Of a DNA stretch of 64,000 nucleotides, positions 63,863 through 64,000 are shown in pieces. The position numbers and the translations under genes are program-made. The notes under the pieces were generated by a model. That model was not told where the DNA came from and ran no database searches. It was given only the letters and a program-made list of their open reading frames with translations. How positions within the stretch are numbered: the stretch's first letter is position 1; every line of letters starts with the position of its first letter. The stretch comes from Lentibacillus jeotgali (lineage in GTDB: Bacteria; Bacillota; Bacilli; Bacillales; Amphibacillaceae): contig NZ_AGAV01000005.1 of the NCBI RefSeq assembly GCF_000224785.1, positions 1 through 64,000 on the forward strand, written 5' to 3'.

Positions 63863-64000
63863 ATGGAGAAACAAACCATTCTAGTAGTTGAAGATGACAA
63901 GATGATTCGTGAATTAATAACTATTTATCTGGAAAAAGCGGGGTATGACGTTATTGAGGCTGCAGATGGGAAAAGGCTAAGCAGGCTTTTTTGACGTATC
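63863..64000 (+). pseudogene. OmpR-family response regulator, frameshifted and cut by the window end
   Basis: The start of a receiver domain, TILVVEDDKMIRELITIYLE and YDVIEAADG, is closely related to the regulator at 19545. At the four-base A-run 63971-63974 the frame goes out and meets a stop (TGA) within eight codons. One more A would give DGKKAKQAFLTY, the expected receiver sequence. GAGGTGG precedes the ATG. It is either a true frameshift mutation, a slippage-prone site or an error in the sequence. The rest lies outside the window. Confidence 0.75.

Overview
The window looks like chromosome of a low-GC, Gram-positive member of the Bacillaceae. The evidence is strong AGGAGG-type ribosome binding sites, sigma-A promoters, SAM-I (S-box) riboswitches, a yrk/cst-type sulfane-sulfur operon, YugN, and many U-tract terminators. 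I cannot assign a genus; a halophilic relative of Oceanobacillus, Virgibacillus or Lentibacillus is a guess.

Layout. 1-6515: a cid locus (LysR regulator cidR, holin-like cidA and cidB, pyruvate oxidase cidC) followed by malate:quinone oxidoreductase. It is bounded on both sides by the same IS3-type terminus in inverted orientation and abuts a topoisomerase III remnant. 6516-7869: an IS3-family element. 7875-15765: a defence island with a type III restriction-modification pair (mod apparently cut at its 5' end by the IS) and a Gabija-like pair (OLD-type ATPase/TOPRIM nuclease plus UvrD-like helicase). 16193-17554: a secreted SGNH hydrolase with a LysM domain whose catalytic blocks appear circularly permuted. 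18093-21559: a decaying duplicate of a sulfur/thiol-redox locus (CstR and TauE remnants, an intact two-component system, an intact ResA-like protein, and a membrane protein fused by deletion to a CcdA tail).

21850-26765: an MFS exporter, an AdhR-like MerR regulator with a divergent zinc alcohol dehydrogenase, and a lipoprotein sugar dehydrogenase. 26932-31495: the lipoylation-linked ADP-ribosylation cluster (GcvH-like protein, zinc macrodomain, SirTM sirtuin, LplA2) with a divergent old-yellow-enzyme gene. 31648-42304: housekeeping and accessory genes (sodium:solute symporter, acetyltransferase, LysR, SDR, TetR-controlled ABC exporter, AEC permease, YugN) with IS200 and SDR remnants. 42694-49103: a TetR regulator divergent from a sulfotransferase, ATP sulfurylase, SLC13 transporter, APS kinase and CysQ operon. 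This set makes, uses and recycles PAPS without a PAPS reductase.

49346-60880: sulfur and methionine metabolism. Three SAM-I riboswitches precede a YfcC-type transporter, a MetE-like methionine synthase that lacks a canonical start codon, and a broken Bcr-type MFS gene. Between the second and third lies an intact CstR/DsrE/rhodanese-persulfide dioxygenase/TusA/TauE operon. After the third comes a metK-mtnN-luxS-methyltransferase operon (the activated methyl cycle). CstR-like palindromes overlap the promoters of the cst genes and also the promoter in front of metK, which suggests persulfide stress is linked to the methyl cycle. 60963-64000: the intact paralogue of the thiol-redox cluster (ResA-like, membrane protein, CcdA, response regulator). 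Its response regulator reads out of frame at an A-run just before the window ends. An 11-bp-spaced direct repeat is shared upstream of both thiol-redox clusters.
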